A stretch of DNA of 64,000 bases from assembly GCF_000284015.1 (NCBI RefSeq), contig NC_016943.1, positions 1,219,541 to 1,283,540 on the forward strand. The letters are read 5' to 3'. Below, piece after piece: positions 31,457-41,591 of this stretch; position 1 is the first letter of the stretch, and every line of letters begins with the position of its first letter. Under the pieces are notes generated by a model. It did no database searches, had not been told where the DNA came from, and saw nothing but the letters and a program-made list of their open reading frames with translations. Position numbers and translations under genes: made by a program. The DNA comes from Blastococcus saxobsidens DD2. Its GTDB lineage: Bacteria; Actinomycetota; Actinomycetes; Mycobacteriales; Geodermatophilaceae.

Positions 31457-33475
31457 CTACTCCTCCGGGTCGGCGAGCTCGTCGAAGAGCGTCCGGGCGG
31501 CCAGCCGGCCGGTGTCGGTGACGTCGTGCGCCTCGGGGCTCGAGGGCGGCCGCTGGCGGGGGAGTGCGGATGGCGCGGCAGGCGCCGACGGCTCGGGCAG
31601 CAGCTCGCCGGCGACGTCCTCGGCCGGGGTGTCGGTGACCTCCCCGATGAGCACCTCCGCCGGGTTGGGCAGCGGGGCCGGGCGGCCGAAGGCGTAGCCC
31701 TGGGCCATGGCGCAGCCGTGGTCGAGCAGCCAGGCGGCCTGGTCGAGGTCCTCGATGCCCTCGGCGATCACCTGCAGGCCCATGCCGCGGCCCAGCTGCA
31801 GCAGGCCGTGCACCAGCGCGGCGGTCGAGGGCTGGGTGACGACGTCGGCCACGAACGACCGGTCGATCTTCACCGTGTGGATGGGCAGCCGGTGCAGCGC
31901 GGTGATGGCGGAGTAGCCGGTGCCGAAGTCGTCCAGCGCCAGGGTGACGCCGGCGTCGGTGACGACCGCGACCGCGTGCAGGGTCGCCTCCGCGGCGAAC
32001 AGCGCGGTGGACTCGGTGATCTCCAGCTCCAGCCGGTGCGGGGGCAGCCCGGACTCCTCCAGCGCCGCCGCGACCAGCTCGCTGAACCCGTCCTCGGCCA
32101 GGTGCCGGGCGGAGATGTTGACGTGCACCCGCAGGTCGTCGGCCCAGGTGGCGGCGTCCAGGCAGGCCCGGCGCAGCACCCACGCGCCCAGCTTGGAGGT
32201 GAGCCGGTTGTTCTCCGCGGCGTCCAGGAAGGCGCCGGGGGGCAGCAGCCCGCGGGTGGGGTGCTGCCAGCGGATGAGCGCCTCGTAGCCGAGCAGCGTC
32301 TCGTCGGCCAGGTGCACGATCGGCTGGTAGAACAGCCGCAGCTCGTCGTGGTCGAGGGCGTGCCGGAGATCGGTCTCCAGCTGCAGCGCGTCGACGTCGC
32401 TGTGGGTCAGCGCCCCCTCGTACACCTCGATGCGGGCGCGGCTGCCGTCGGCCTTGGCCTTGGTGAGCGCGCTCTGCGCCTGGCGGAGCAGGTCGTCCGG
32501 CGTCATGTCGGCGCCGAGGGTGAGCCCGACGCTCGCCGACAGGGTGATCTCCCGGTCGGCGACCACGAAGGGCTCGTCGAGGACGCCGAGCAGCCGGTCG
32601 GCCAGGGCGCGCAGGCCGTCGAGGTCCTCGACGTCCTCGGCCACCACGAGGAACTCGTCGGCGCCCAGGCGTACGGCGGTGTCCTCCACACGGGTGCTCC
32701 ACCGCAACCGGTCGGCGAACTGGCTGAGCAGCAGGTCGCCGGCCTCGTGGCCGAGCGCGTCGTTCACCGCCTGGAAGCGGTCGATGTTCAGGTGCACCAG
32801 GCCGACGTGCAGGCCGCGGCGGCGGGACAGCGCGACGGCGTGGCGCAGCCGGTCGGTGAGCGCGCGGCGGTTGGGCAGGCCGGTCAGCGGGTCCATGAAC
32901 GCCCGGCGGACGGCGTCCTCCTCCGCACGGCGCCGGTCGGTGACGTCGACCAGCGAGAGGACGACGAACTGCGGCGTCCCGTTGTTCTGCCGCACCACCT
33001 CGTGCGACTGCACCACCCACAGCTCCGTGCCGTCGGACCGGCGCAACCGGCGCTCGCCGTCCAGGAGGAGATTCGGGTCGAGCGCGGGCTCCCCGGGAGC
33101 GGGCACCAGGCCGAGATCGCCGACCGGAGGGTCGTCGGGGTGGGCGAGCAGGTCGACGTGCCGGCCGGCCAGGCTCTCGGCGGTGCGGCCGGTGAGGGCG
33201 CACATGCGCGGGTTCGCGACCAGCACGTGCCCGTCGAGGTCCACCATGGCCTTGGCGATCGGGGCGGCCATGAACAGGGCCTGGAACAGCTGTCCCCGGT
33301 CGGCGAGCAGTGTGTCGATCCCCCGCAAGCGCTGCCCGGCGGCGCCAGGCGTGCCCGGGGAGCGGGGCATCTCTGATCCGGGAAGGCTCACCTGGACAGG
33401 GTCACGCATCGCAGGCAAGAAGTGACGGAACCGGATCACGGAGAGTCGTGATCGGCCCGTCACAGTCTGTCGCAT
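31457..33475 (-). CDS. PAS-GGDEF-EAL cyclic-di-GMP protein with degenerate GGDEF
   Basis: 672 residues. The PAS domain (about 65-190) is followed by a GGDEF domain starting DPLTGLPNRRAL. Its active-site loop reads RLGADEFLV, so the first Gly of GGDEF is replaced and cyclase activity is doubtful. The EAL domain has YEALIRWQHPTRG, NISARHL, LEITEST, DDFGTGYSAITALHRLP, KIDRSFV, AEGIED and QGYAFGRP, so metal and substrate residues are all present. Likely a cyclic-di-GMP phosphodiesterase with a regulatory PAS/GGDEF part. No transmembrane segment. ATG 33475; Met at 33409 is an alternative. Confidence 0.93.
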   Translation of the reverse strand: MRQTVTGRSRLSVIRFRHFLPAMRDPVQVSLPGSEMPRSPGTPGAAGQRLRGIDTLLADRGQLFQALFMAAPIAKAMVDLDGHVLVANPRMCALTGRTAESLAGRHVDLLAHPDDPPVGDLGLVPAPGEPALDPNLLLDGERRLRRSDGTELWVVQSHEVVRQNNGTPQFVVLSLVDVTDRRRAEEDAVRRAFMDPLTGLPNRRALTDRLRHAVALSRRRGLHVGLVHLNIDRFQAVNDALGHEAGDLLLSQFADRLRWSTRVEDTAVRLGADEFLVVAEDVEDLDGLRALADRLLGVLDEPFVVADREITLSASVGLTLGADMTPDDLLRQAQSALTKAKADGSRARIEVYEGALTHSDVDALQLETDLRHALDHDELRLFYQPIVHLADETLLGYEALIRWQHPTRGLLPPGAFLDAAENNRLTSKLGAWVLRRACLDAATWADDLRVHVNISARHLAEDGFSELVAAALEESGLPPHRLELEITESTALFAAEATLHAVAVVTDAGVTLALDDFGTGYSAITALHRLPIHTVKIDRSFVADVVTQPSTAALVHGLLQLGRGMGLQVIAEGIEDLDQAAWLLDHGCAMAQGYAFGRPAPLPNPAEVLIGEVTDTPAEDVAGELLPEPSAPAAPSALPRQRPPSSPEAHDVTDTGRLAARTLFDELADPEE

Positions 33476-33589
33476 TCGGACTCACTCGTCCCACCGGTCG
33501 CGCCCGTGGCGAGCGATCTGCCATCCCGTCCGGGAATCCGGGCCGATTCTCGTGCGCTGCTCAGCACACATCGACGAGAGGTAAGAGTC

Positions 33590-34630
33590 GTGGAGAAGCG
33601 GATCGGGTTCCTGTCCTTCGGGCACTGGCAGCCCATACCGGGGTCGCAGGTGCGCACCGGGCGGGATGCCCTCGTGCAGAGCGTGGAGCTGGCGGTGGCC
33701 GCCGAGCAGCTCGGCCTCGACGGGGCCTACGTGCGGGTGCACCACTTCGCCCGCCAGCTGGCGTCCCCGTTCCCGCTGCTGGCGGCGATGGCGGCGCACA
33801 CCAGCCGGATCGAGCTGGGCACCGGGGTCATCGACATGCGGTACGAGAACCCCCTCTACATGGCCGAGGAGGCGGCGGCGACCGACCTGCTCGCCGACGG
33901 CCGGCTGCAGCTGGGCGTGAGCCGGGGATCACCGGAGACGGCGCTGCGCGGTTCGGAGGCGTTCGGCTACGTGCCCGGCGAGGGCAGCAGCGACGCCGAG
34001 CTGGCGCGGCAGAAGACGGGGCTGTTCCTGGCGGCGATCTCCGGTCAGCCGATGGTCGAGGCCGACCCCCGCATGACCGGCGGCGCGACGGGCAAGCTGC
34101 CCATCCAGCCGCAGTCGCCGGGGCTCGCCGACCGCATCTGGTGGGGCTCCGGCACCCGCGCGACGGCGGAGTGGACGGCGCGGCAGGGGCTGAACCTGAT
34201 GAGCTCGACGCTCCTGGTCGAGGACACCGGGGTGCCCTTCGACGAGCTGCAGGCCGAGCAGATCGAGCGTTACCGGGCGGCCTGGGCCGAGGCCGGCTGG
34301 GAGCGGGAGCCGCGCGTCTCGGTGAGCCGCAGCGTGCTGCCGATCGTCAGCGACCTCGACCGGCAGTACTTCGGCGACGGCGGCGACGGCGAGGACCAGG
34401 TCGGCATCCTCGAGGGGGTCCGCGCCCGCTTCGGGAAGAGCTACACCGGTGAGCCGGACGTCCTCGCCGAGGAGCTGGCCAAGGACGCCGCCGTCCGCGA
34501 GGCCGACAGCCTGCTGCTCACGGTGCCGAACATGCTGGGCGTCGACTACAACGCCCACCTGCTGCAGACGATCGTCGAGCACGTCGCGCCGGCGATCGGC
34601 TGGGTGCACCCGGAGCAGCGCCCCGCCTGA
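33590..34630 (+). CDS. LLM-class flavin/F420-dependent oxidoreductase
   Basis: 346 residues from GTG 33590 (GAGAGGT upstream decides the start over the longer frame). Luciferase-like TIM barrel: KRIGFLSFGHWQP, LVQSVELAVAAEQLGLDGAYVRVHHFA, RIELGTGVIDMRYENPLYMAEEAAATDLLA and GRLQLGVSRGSPE. It uses FMN or F420 to act on an unknown substrate. The presence of fbiC 8 kb away makes F420 possible. It is a monocistronic gene; a strong palindrome follows its stop. Confidence 0.88.
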   Translation: MEKRIGFLSFGHWQPIPGSQVRTGRDALVQSVELAVAAEQLGLDGAYVRVHHFARQLASPFPLLAAMAAHTSRIELGTGVIDMRYENPLYMAEEAAATDLLADGRLQLGVSRGSPETALRGSEAFGYVPGEGSSDAELARQKTGLFLAAISGQPMVEADPRMTGGATGKLPIQPQSPGLADRIWWGSGTRATAEWTARQGLNLMSSTLLVEDTGVPFDELQAEQIERYRAAWAEAGWEREPRVSVSRSVLPIVSDLDRQYFGDGGDGEDQVGILEGVRARFGKSYTGEPDVLAEELAKDAAVREADSLLLTVPNMLGVDYNAHLLQTIVEHVAPAIGWVHPEQRPA

Positions 34631-34644
34631 GCCTCCGGACCCCA

Positions 34645-34704
34645 GGCATAGGAAGCTATGCCTACGGTTTTCGGTCGCGATCCATAGGCAAAGCTTCCTA
34701 TGCC
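34645..34704. terminator. Bidirectional terminator between convergent genes
   Basis: GGCATAGGAAGCT (34645-34657) pairs perfectly with AGCTTCCTATGCC (34692-34704). A second inner helix, TGCCTA (34659-34664) with TAGGCA (34685-34690), gives a nearly unbroken 20-bp stem. It lies between the convergent oxidoreductase and nadC. The low GC of the arms stands out against the surroundings. Confidence 0.65.
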
Positions 34705-34717
34705 CAGAGCGGGCGGG

Positions 34718-35617
34718 TCAGTGCAGGTCGAAGCCCAGGTCGAGCACCGGGGCGCTGTGGGTGAGCGCGCCGACGGCCAGGTAGTCGACACCGGTCGCCG
34801 CGACCTCGTGGGCCCGGTCGAGCGACAGCCCGCCGCTGGCCTCGAGCCGCACCCCGGCCGGCCGCGCCAGCGCCACCGCAGCGCGAGTGTCGGCGATCGA
34901 GAAGTTGTCCAGCAGCACCAGCTCCACCCCCGCCGCGATCGCCTCGCGCACCTGGTCGAGGGTGTCGCACTCGACCTCCAGCGGGATCCCGGGGAACTGG
35001 GTGCGCACCGCGTTCACCGCCGCGGTGATCCCGCCGGCCGCGGCCACGTGGTTGTCCTTGACCAGCGCCGCGTCACCCAGCGCCATGCGGTGGTTGATGC
35101 CGCCGCCGCAGCGGACCGCGTACTTCTCCAGGGCGCGCAGCCCGGGGGTGGTCTTGCGGGTGTCCCGGACGGCGGCGCCCGTGCCGGCCACCGCGTCCAC
35201 CCAGCGGCGGGTCAGCGTGGCCACGCCGGACAGCCGGCTCACCAGGTTCAGCGCGCTGCGCTCCGCCGTCAGCAGCGCGCGGGTGGGTCCGGACACGCTG
35301 AGCACCGGCGCGGAGGGGCGGGCCGCCATGCCGTCGGCGGCATGCAGCGCCACGGTCACCTCCGGCCCGCCCACCAGCTCGAAGACCGCCGCGGCCACCG
35401 GGACGCCGGCGAGCACGCCGGGGGACCGGGGCACGATGTCCCCGCCGGCACGGGCGCCGTCGGGAACGGTGGCCAGGGTGGTGACGTCGGGGCCGAGCGC
35501 GAGGTCCTCGTCCAGGGCCCGGCGGATCACCCGCTCCACCGCCGCGGGATCCAGACCGCCGTCGGCCAGGACGTCGGCGAGCTCCGCGCGGAGCGGGAAC
35601 CACTCGGGGCCGGTCAT
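34718..35617 (-). CDS. nadC: Nicotinate-nucleotide pyrophosphorylase (quinolinate phosphoribosyltransferase)
   Basis: 299 residues, ATG 35617 overlapping the nadB stop by 4 nt (ATGA). Conserved QPRTase blocks: RRALDEDLALGPDVTT, ERSALNLVSRLSGVATLT, RDTRKTTPGLRALEKYAVRCGGGINHR, LVKDNHVAAAGG, EVECDTLDQVREAI, LLDNFSIADTR and LEASGGLSLD. It joins quinolinate and PRPP to nicotinate mononucleotide, the third step of the operon's NAD pathway. Confidence 0.96.
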   Translation of the reverse strand: MTGPEWFPLRAELADVLADGGLDPAAVERVIRRALDEDLALGPDVTTLATVPDGARAGGDIVPRSPGVLAGVPVAAAVFELVGGPEVTVALHAADGMAARPSAPVLSVSGPTRALLTAERSALNLVSRLSGVATLTRRWVDAVAGTGAAVRDTRKTTPGLRALEKYAVRCGGGINHRMALGDAALVKDNHVAAAGGITAAVNAVRTQFPGIPLEVECDTLDQVREAIAAGVELVLLDNFSIADTRAAVALARPAGVRLEASGGLSLDRAHEVAATGVDYLAVGALTHSAPVLDLGFDLH

Positions 35618-37320
35618 GCCACTCCCTGCTTCTGGTCGGTGCGCGGCGCGGTCAGCGGCACGGTGCGGGTGTGCAGGTGGCCCGACACGTCGATGCGGTG
35701 CGCCAGCCGTACCTGCCACTCGGGCCGCGGGCCGGGGGCGTCGGCGCGCCGGTGGCAGCCGCGGCTCTCCGGGCGGGCGAGCGCCGCGGTGGCGAGCAGG
35801 GTGGCGACGGTGTGCACGGCGGTCGCCTCGACGGCGGCCAGGTCCAGCGGGCGGCCGGCGGGCAACCGGTCCGCCCTCGCGAGCGTCGTGGTGAGCTCGG
35901 CCAGGCCGTCCGCGGTGCGCACCACGCCGGCGTAGCGGCTGGTGGCGGCGCTGACGCCCGGCCGCGCGGCGGGATCGATCGCCCCGCCGGCGAAGGAGGA
36001 CGTGCGGGCCGGCTCCGCGGGAGCGCCGGGCGGCAGTTCGGCGTCGACGACCGCGGCGCACCGCCGGGCGGCCACCAGGCCCTCGGTGACCGAGTTGGAG
36101 GCCAGCCGGTTCGCGCCGTGCACGCCGGTGCAGGCGACCTCGCCGACGGCGAACAGCCCCGGCACGCCGGTGCGGCCGTCCAGGTCGGCGAGCACCCCGC
36201 CGCAGGTGTAGTGCGCGCCCGGCGCGACGGGCACCGGCTCCGTCGCCGGGTCGAACCCGGCCGCGCGGCAGGCGCGCAGGATGCCGGGGAAGCGGTTCTC
36301 CAGGAAGTCGGCCCCGAGCCCGGTGGCGTCGAGGAAGACGAAGTCCGCCCCGGTCGCGGCCAGGTGCGCGGCGATCGTGGCGGAGACGACGTCGCGCGGG
36401 GCGAGGTCGGCCAGCGGGTGGGCCCCGGGCATGATCCGCCGTCCGTCGCCGTCGACCAGGACGGCTCCCTCACCGCGCACGGCCTCGGAGATCAGCGCCT
36501 GCTGGCCGGTGGCGCCCGGGCCCTGCCAGAGCACGGTCGGGTGGAACTGGACCATCTCCACGTCGGCGACCTCGGCGCCGGCGCGCAGCGCGAGCGCCAG
36601 CCCGTCACCGGTCGTGCCCGCGGGGCTGGTCGCGGCCGCGTAGGCCTGCCCGTAACCCCCGGTGGCGAGGACGACGGCGTGCGCCCGCAGGTCGCCGGCG
36701 TCGGTCAGCGTGCCGTCGACGGCGACGCGGGCGACCCGCAGGCCGACCACCTCCCCGAGCCGGCCGCGCAGCGCCTCGAGCGCCACGGTCTGCTCGAGCA
36801 CCTCGATTCCCGCGGAACGCAGCGCCTCGGTGAGGGTGCGGGTGACCTCCGCACCGCTGGCGTCCCCGCCGGCGTGCACGATCCGGTCCCGGCTGTGCCC
36901 GCCCTCGCGGGTGAGCGCGGGCCGGCCGTGCGGGTCCAGGTCCAGGCGCGCCCCCAGGTCCTGCAGCAGCCCGATCGCGGCCGGCGCCTCGGTGACCAGC
37001 GTGGCCACCGCGGCCTCGTCGCAGAGCCCGGCGCCGGCGGTGAGCGTGTCCTGCAGGTGGAGTTCGGCGTCGTCGTCGGCACCGAGGACGGCGGCGAGCC
37101 CGCCCTGGGCCCAGCGGGTGCTCCCGTCACCCAGCGCACCCTTCGTGACGACGGTGACCCGCCGACCGGCTTCCGCCAGCGCGAGCGCGGTCATCAGGCC
37201 GGCGGCGCCGCTGCCGACGACGATGGCGTCGACGTCGGTGGACCAGCCCGCCGCGGGAAGGGGCAGGGCAGGGACGACGGCGGGGGCGACCGGCGCGGTG
37301 CGGCGGGGCCCCACGGTCAC
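35614..37320 (-). CDS. nadB: L-aspartate oxidase
   Basis: 568 residues from GTG 37320, which overlaps the nadA stop (GTGA). FAD motif [21 protein letters not shown], then [77 protein letters not shown] and [18 protein letters not shown]. It oxidises aspartate to iminoaspartate for nadA. Only the very Ala/Pro-rich N-terminal 25 residues look extra. Its promoter is shared with nadA. Confidence 0.96.
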   Translation of the reverse strand: MTVGPRRTAPVAPAVVPALPLPAAGWSTDVDAIVVGSGAAGLMTALALAEAGRRVTVVTKGALGDGSTRWAQGGLAAVLGADDDAELHLQDTLTAGAGLCDEAAVATLVTEAPAAIGLLQDLGARLDLDPHGRPALTREGGHSRDRIVHAGGDASGAEVTRTLTEALRSAGIEVLEQTVALEALRGRLGEVVGLRVARVAVDGTLTDAGDLRAHAVVLATGGYGQAYAAATSPAGTTGDGLALALRAGAEVADVEMVQFHPTVLWQGPGATGQQALISEAVRGEGAVLVDGDGRRIMPGAHPLADLAPRDVVSATIAAHLAATGADFVFLDATGLGADFLENRFPGILRACRAAGFDPATEPVPVAPGAHYTCGGVLADLDGRTGVPGLFAVGEVACTGVHGANRLASNSVTEGLVAARRCAAVVDAELPPGAPAEPARTSSFAGGAIDPAARPGVSAATSRYAGVVRTADGLAELTTTLARADRLPAGRPLDLAAVEATAVHTVATLLATAALARPESRGCHRRADAPGPRPEWQVRLAHRIDVSGHLHTRTVPLTAPRTDQKQGVA

Positions 37321-38330
37321 TCGCCGACCAGCGACGGCGTGCCGAGGGTGATCATCGCCTCGACCGCGGAGCGTGCCCGGGCGGCGACGCCCGCGTCGAC
37401 GGTGACCTCGTCGCGGCCCTCGCGCAGCGCGCGCAGCAGCTTCTCCGGCGTCGACATCTTCATGTAGGGGCACTCGGCGCGCGGGTTCACCGCCTCGAAG
37501 GCGGCCGCGGGGTTGGCCTGGCGGAGCTGGTGCAGCATGCCGATCTCGGTGGCGACCAGCACGCGCTTCGCCGTCGTCCGCCTGGCCTGGTCGAGCATCG
37601 CGCCGGTGGAGAGGACGTGCACCCGGTCCTCGGGGAGGTCGCCCTGGCCGACCATCCACAGCGCGCTGGTGGCGCAGCCGCACTCGGGGTGGACCAGCAC
37701 CTCGGCGTCCGGGGCGTCCTCGATGCTTCGCCGCAGGTCGGTGGGGGAGATGCCGGCGTGCACGTGGCACTCGCCCATCCAGATCCGCATGTTCGTGCGG
37801 CCGGTGACCCGCTGGACGTGCGCGCCGAGGAACTGGTCGGGGAGGAAGAGCACCTCGCGGTCGGCCGGGATCGACTCGACCACCTCGACGGCGTTGGAGG
37901 AGGTGCAGCAGATGTCGGTCTCGGCCTTCACCTCCGCGGTGGTGTTCACGTAGGAGACGACGGCGGCGCCCGGGTGCTCGGCCTTCCAGGCGCGCAGCTG
38001 GTCGGCGGTGATCGTGTCGGCCAGTGAGCAGCCGGCGGCGGCGTCGGGCACCAGGACGGTCTTCTCGGGCGCCAGGATCTTCGCCGTCTCGGCCATGAAG
38101 TGGACGCCGGCGAAGACGATCGTGCTCGCGGTGCTGGCCGCGGCGATACGGGACAGGGCCAGCGAGTCGCCCACGTGGTCGGCGACGTCCTGGATCTGCG
38201 CGGCCTGGTAGTTGTGCGCCAGGACGACGGCGTCGCGTTCGGCGGCCAGCCGGCGCACCTCGGCGCGCCAGTCCTGCCACTGCTCCGGCGTCCACGCGCT
38301 GGTGGTGGGGGCGGGGAGCGTCGCGGTCAC
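37317..38330 (-). CDS. nadA: Quinolinate synthase
   Basis: 337 residues from GTG 38330, chosen because GGAGG lies 5 nt upstream; an in-frame TTG at 38363 would place the operator inside the gene. 4Fe-4S enzyme: [36 protein letters not shown] with GCSLAD (first Cys), [35 protein letters not shown] (second Cys region), STGAMLDQ and EIGMLHQL, with [16 protein letters not shown] holding the third. It condenses iminoaspartate with dihydroxyacetone phosphate. First gene of nadABC, under NrtR control. Confidence 0.96.
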   Translation of the reverse strand: MTATLPAPTTSAWTPEQWQDWRAEVRRLAAERDAVVLAHNYQAAQIQDVADHVGDSLALSRIAAASTASTIVFAGVHFMAETAKILAPEKTVLVPDAAAGCSLADTITADQLRAWKAEHPGAAVVSYVNTTAEVKAETDICCTSSNAVEVVESIPADREVLFLPDQFLGAHVQRVTGRTNMRIWMGECHVHAGISPTDLRRSIEDAPDAEVLVHPECGCATSALWMVGQGDLPEDRVHVLSTGAMLDQARRTTAKRVLVATEIGMLHQLRQANPAAAFEAVNPRAECPYMKMSTPEKLLRALREGRDEVTVDAGVAARARSAVEAMITLGTPSLVGE

Positions 38331-38351
38331 CGGGACCTCCGGAGGAGTTGG

Positions 38352-38371
38352 TTTCGTACTCAAAGGCGAAA
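38352..38371. promoter_or_regulatory. Putative NrtR operator between nadA and nrtR
   Basis: TTTCG-TACTCAAAGG-CGAAA is an inverted repeat with 5-bp arms in the 62-bp gap between the divergent nadA and nrtR genes. A second CGAAAT follows at 38382. The position and the inner TACTC element fit a NrtR site; it is not a perfect match to a consensus that I can recall exactly. Confidence 0.5.
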
Positions 38372-38392
38372 ACCTCTGCCGCGAAATCTAGC

Positions 38393-39112
38393 ATGGGTTC
38401 CGTGACATCCGTGTGGTCCTCGCCCGAGCGACCGGCCTATCCGCACCAGGCGCTGGCGGTGGTGCTGCAGGTCAAGGATGCGCGGCTGCACGTCATGCTC
38501 TGGCGGCGCGCCGGTGAGCCGTTCGCCGGCGCCTGGGCGCTGCCGGGCGGTCCGCTGCTGCCGGAGGAGACGCTCGGGGCCTCGGTGGGCCGGCAACTGG
38601 CGTCCAAGGTCGAGGTGGCGCAGCTCGCGCACCTCGAGCAGCTGGAGACCCGCAGTGATCCGCACCGCGATCCGCGCAGTCGCACGGTGGCCACCGCCTA
38701 CCTGGGGCTGATCCCCAGCGACCTGGATCCCGTGCTCCCCGAGGACACCGCCTGGCACCCGGTCGACGCCCCGCCGGAGACGGCGTTCGACCACGGCTCC
38801 ATCGTCGGCTCGGCGCTCGAGCGGCTGCGGGCGAAGCTGTCGTACACCAACGTCGCCTTCGCCCTCGCGCCGCCGGCGTTCTCCATCGCCGAGCTGCGCG
38901 AGATCTACGTGGCCGCCCTCGGCTACGAGGTCACCGCCACCAACCTGCAGCGGGTGCTGCTGCGCCGCGGCGCGCTGGAGCCGACGGGGGAGATGGCCGC
39001 GTCCGGCCGGTCCGGTGGCCGTCCCGCGACGCTCTACCGGTTCTGCACGACGGGGCTGGAGGTCACCGACCCCTTCGCCGTCCTCCGGCCGCCGTCGTCC
39101 CGGCGGAGCTGA
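38393..39112 (+). CDS. nrtR: NUDIX-type transcriptional regulator of NAD synthesis
   Basis: 239 residues from ATG 38393 (no Shine-Dalgarno sequence; perhaps leaderless). The N-terminal NUDIX fold is PHQALAVVLQVKDARLHVMLWRR. The NUDIX box reads GGPLLPEETLGASVGRQLAS, having lost the catalytic REUxEE acids, as in NrtR proteins that only sense ADP-ribose. The C-terminal winged helix has FSIAELREIYVAALGYEVTATNLQRVLLRRG. Divergent from nadABC. It presumably represses the operon until NAD-derived signal rises or falls. Confidence 0.93.
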   Translation: MGSVTSVWSSPERPAYPHQALAVVLQVKDARLHVMLWRRAGEPFAGAWALPGGPLLPEETLGASVGRQLASKVEVAQLAHLEQLETRSDPHRDPRSRTVATAYLGLIPSDLDPVLPEDTAWHPVDAPPETAFDHGSIVGSALERLRAKLSYTNVAFALAPPAFSIAELREIYVAALGYEVTATNLQRVLLRRGALEPTGEMAASGRSGGRPATLYRFCTTGLEVTDPFAVLRPPSSRRS

Positions 39113-39141
39113 GCGCTTCCTCCCGGGCCGACGGCGTCGGG

Positions 39142-39504
39142 TCAGGCGAACTTGGCCTTCGCGTGCTCGCTGAACTGCCGCATCGCCGCCACCGGCCCGA
39201 TCTCCATGACCGCGGTGTCCTCGTCCATCCGTGCGGTGTGACCGGCCGGCCAGTAGTAGGCGTGGCCGGCCCGGGTGACCTCTTCCTCGCCGTCCGCGCC
39301 GGTGAGCCGCACCGCCCCCTCCAGGACGAGCCCCCAGTGCGGGCTCGGGCACCGGTCACCGGGCAGCCCCTCGAGCACCGGGCTCATGTCCGTTCCCGCG
39401 GGAACGCGCGCGAAGCGCACCGCCATGTCACCCCACTCCGTGTACCGGGTGACGATGCCGCCTTGCTGCACCTCGATGGGGAGTTCTTCGAGCGCGCCGT
39501 TCAT
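39142..39504 (-). CDS. Cupin-domain protein
   Basis: 120 residues from ATG 39504 with a strong GAGGAGAGGAG upstream. One cupin barrel: MAVRFARVPAGTDMSPVLEG, HWGLVLEGAVRLTGADGEEEV and GHAYYWPAGHTARMDEDTAVMEI. Only two His residues are well placed, so metal binding is weak or absent. Divergent from the broken regulator gene at 39652; they share a 147-bp gap, and its function may be tied to that lost protein. Confidence 0.85.
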   Translation of the reverse strand: MNGALEELPIEVQQGGIVTRYTEWGDMAVRFARVPAGTDMSPVLEGLPGDRCPSPHWGLVLEGAVRLTGADGEEEVTRAGHAYYWPAGHTARMDEDTAVMEIGPVAAMRQFSEHAKAKFA

Positions 39505-39651
39505 GGTCGTCTCCTCTCCTCGTCCGGGGCCGGCCGTCCGGCCGGTCGTAGGGAGAGGCGGAACAAACGCTGTGACGGCGGGGAGGTCGCCCCGCTGTCG
39601 CCGCGTCGGTCCCGCCCCTACGCTCGCGTGGACCTCGGCGGCGGAGGTGCG

Positions 39652-41479
39652 ATGACGTTGGGCGAACTCGGCCAGGTCGTGGCGGACGGGCGAGTCGACG
39701 CGGCCCTGGAGCGAGGGGAGTGGTCGGCGGCCCTGGCGCTGCTGCGCGCACTCCAGCAGCAGCAGCCGCTGACGCCGGCGGAACTTGAGCTGCTGGGCCG
39801 CGCCGCCTACGGGGCCGGTGAGTCCGAGGCCGCGATCACCGCCTAGGAGCAGCAGTGCGCGGTGTGCCAGTCGCTCCGGGACGACGCGGGCGCGGCGGCA
39901 GCGGCCGCGACGGTCGCCATCTACCTGATGATGGACACCGGGCTCATGGCGCCGGTCCGTGGCTGGCTGGCCCGGACGGAGCGGCTGCTGGGCAACCGGC
40001 CGGAGTCGCCGACCCACGCCCCCGTCGCGATGGCACGCACCTACGAGCGGTTCATGTGCGGGGACGCGGAGTCCGCCGTGCGCTGGGCCGAGCGGGCCAT
40101 CGAGCTCGGCGGACGCCAGGGCGTCCCGTTGGCGGCCGCGCTCAGCCGGGTGGCGGCTGCGCGGCTGGTCATCCTGGATGGCTCGGTCGAACGCGGACTG
40201 GAGCTGCTGGACGAGGCGGCCGTGAGCGTGGTGTCCGGTGAGCTCGATCCGCTCGGTGCCGGGATGGTCTACTGCGAACTGATCTGCGCGATGCAGGGGC
40301 TGGCGCAGTACGACCGCGCGGAGCAGTGGACCGAGGTCATGGAGCGCTGGCGGGTGGGCCACGCGTACGGAGGCATCAACGGCCGCTGCCGCGTGCACCG
40401 GGCCGAGATCCTGCGGCTGCGCGGGTCGTGCTCGGCGGCCGAGGAGGAAGCGCTCAAGCCCTGCCGCGAGCTGTGGCCGTGGATGCGCCGGGAGTTCGGC
40501 CGGCCGCTCACCGAGCTGGGTGCCCTGCGCCGGGCGCCGTTGCTGGCGGCTCAGGTCGAGATCGGCATCGCGGCAGCGGACGTCGGGACGGCGCGGACGG
40601 CGACTGCACAGCTGTCGGGCATCGCGGAGACCTTTCCCAGCCGGGCCCTGACCGCCGCGGCTGCCCTGTCGCGTGGCCGCGTCGCCCTCGCCGAGGGAGA
40701 TGCCGAGGTCGCCGTCCGGGAGTCCACGGAGGCACTGACCGGCTGGAGCGAGGTGGGCGCCCCGTACGAAGCCGCCGTCGCGCGGCTGGTCCTGGCCGAC
40801 GGCGAGCGGCTCCGGGGGCGGACGGAGCAGGCCCAGGTGCAGGAGCAGGCCGCTCTCGCGACGGCCGACCGCATCGGTGCCCTGCTCCCGACGCGGGGCC
40901 CGGTCCCGGCACAGCACGCGCCCTCCGGATAGGCGTGCGTGTTCCGCCTCGACGGGGATGTCCGGACCATCGCCTTCGCGGGCCGGGCCGTCGCCCTGCG
41001 GGACCTCAAGGGCATGCGTTACCTCGCGCGGCTGCTCGCGGCGCCGGACCGGGAGTTCCACGTCCTCGACCTGGTCGGGGGCGAGATCGGCGAGGTCGCG
41101 CGGTCGGGGGCAGACCTCGGCCCGGTCCTCGACGGCCAGGCGCGGGCGGCCTACAAGCGCCGCCTGGCCGAGATCGACGAGGACATGGACGAGGCCACGG
41201 CGGTGGGTGACGACGTGCGGCTCGGGCTCGCCCGGGCCGACCGCGACTACCTCATCCGGGAACTCGCCGGCGCCTTCGGGCTCGGCGGGCGGAACCGCAT
41301 CGCGGGATCGCCGTCCGAACGGACCCGGGCCAGCGTCACGCGGTCCCTGCGCTACGCCCTCTCTCGCATCGCCGAGCACCACCCGGCGATGGCCGACCAT
41401 CTGGAGCGGACGGTCCTGCACCGGGACCTACTGCTGCTACGCCCCGGACCCGCGGATGTCGACCTCCTGGGAACTCTGA
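39652..41479 (+). pseudogene. Broken TPR-repeat regulatory protein gene (two in-frame TAG codons, deletion, frameshift)
   Basis: ATG 39652 follows GGAGG. The protein would read MTLGELGQVVADGRVDAALE and continue through many helical TPR units (AVSRGWLART..., WTEVMERWRVGHAYGGINGRCRVHRAEILR). It is interrupted by TAG at 39844-39846 and TAG at 40930-40932, both in the same frame as the flanking coding sequence. Judged against the pattern of related actinobacterial proteins I recall, residues between ELG and LRRAPLLAAQVEI are missing (an internal deletion). Near 41416 a one-base shift moves the ending to TGTYCCYAPDPRMSTSWEL-stop. Four lesions make it a pseudogene. The C-terminal part (FRLDGDVRTIAFAG, LKGMRYLARLLAAP) resembles a winged-helix output domain. 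Confidence 0.8.
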
Positions 41480-41591
41480 CGACCTGGCCGCCGGTCACGG
41501 GCAGGCCCGCAAGTCAGGCAGGAGCGGTCGGCCGAGCGGGCCGAGCAGCGTGCTCTTTCCTCGACGCACAGAGATGGAGGTCGAGACGGGA

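Noticed and set aside
40930..40932. Amber codon as pyrrolysine or selenocysteine-type recoding in the TPR gene
   Set aside because: The same gene also carries a deletion and a frameshift, so decay is simpler.
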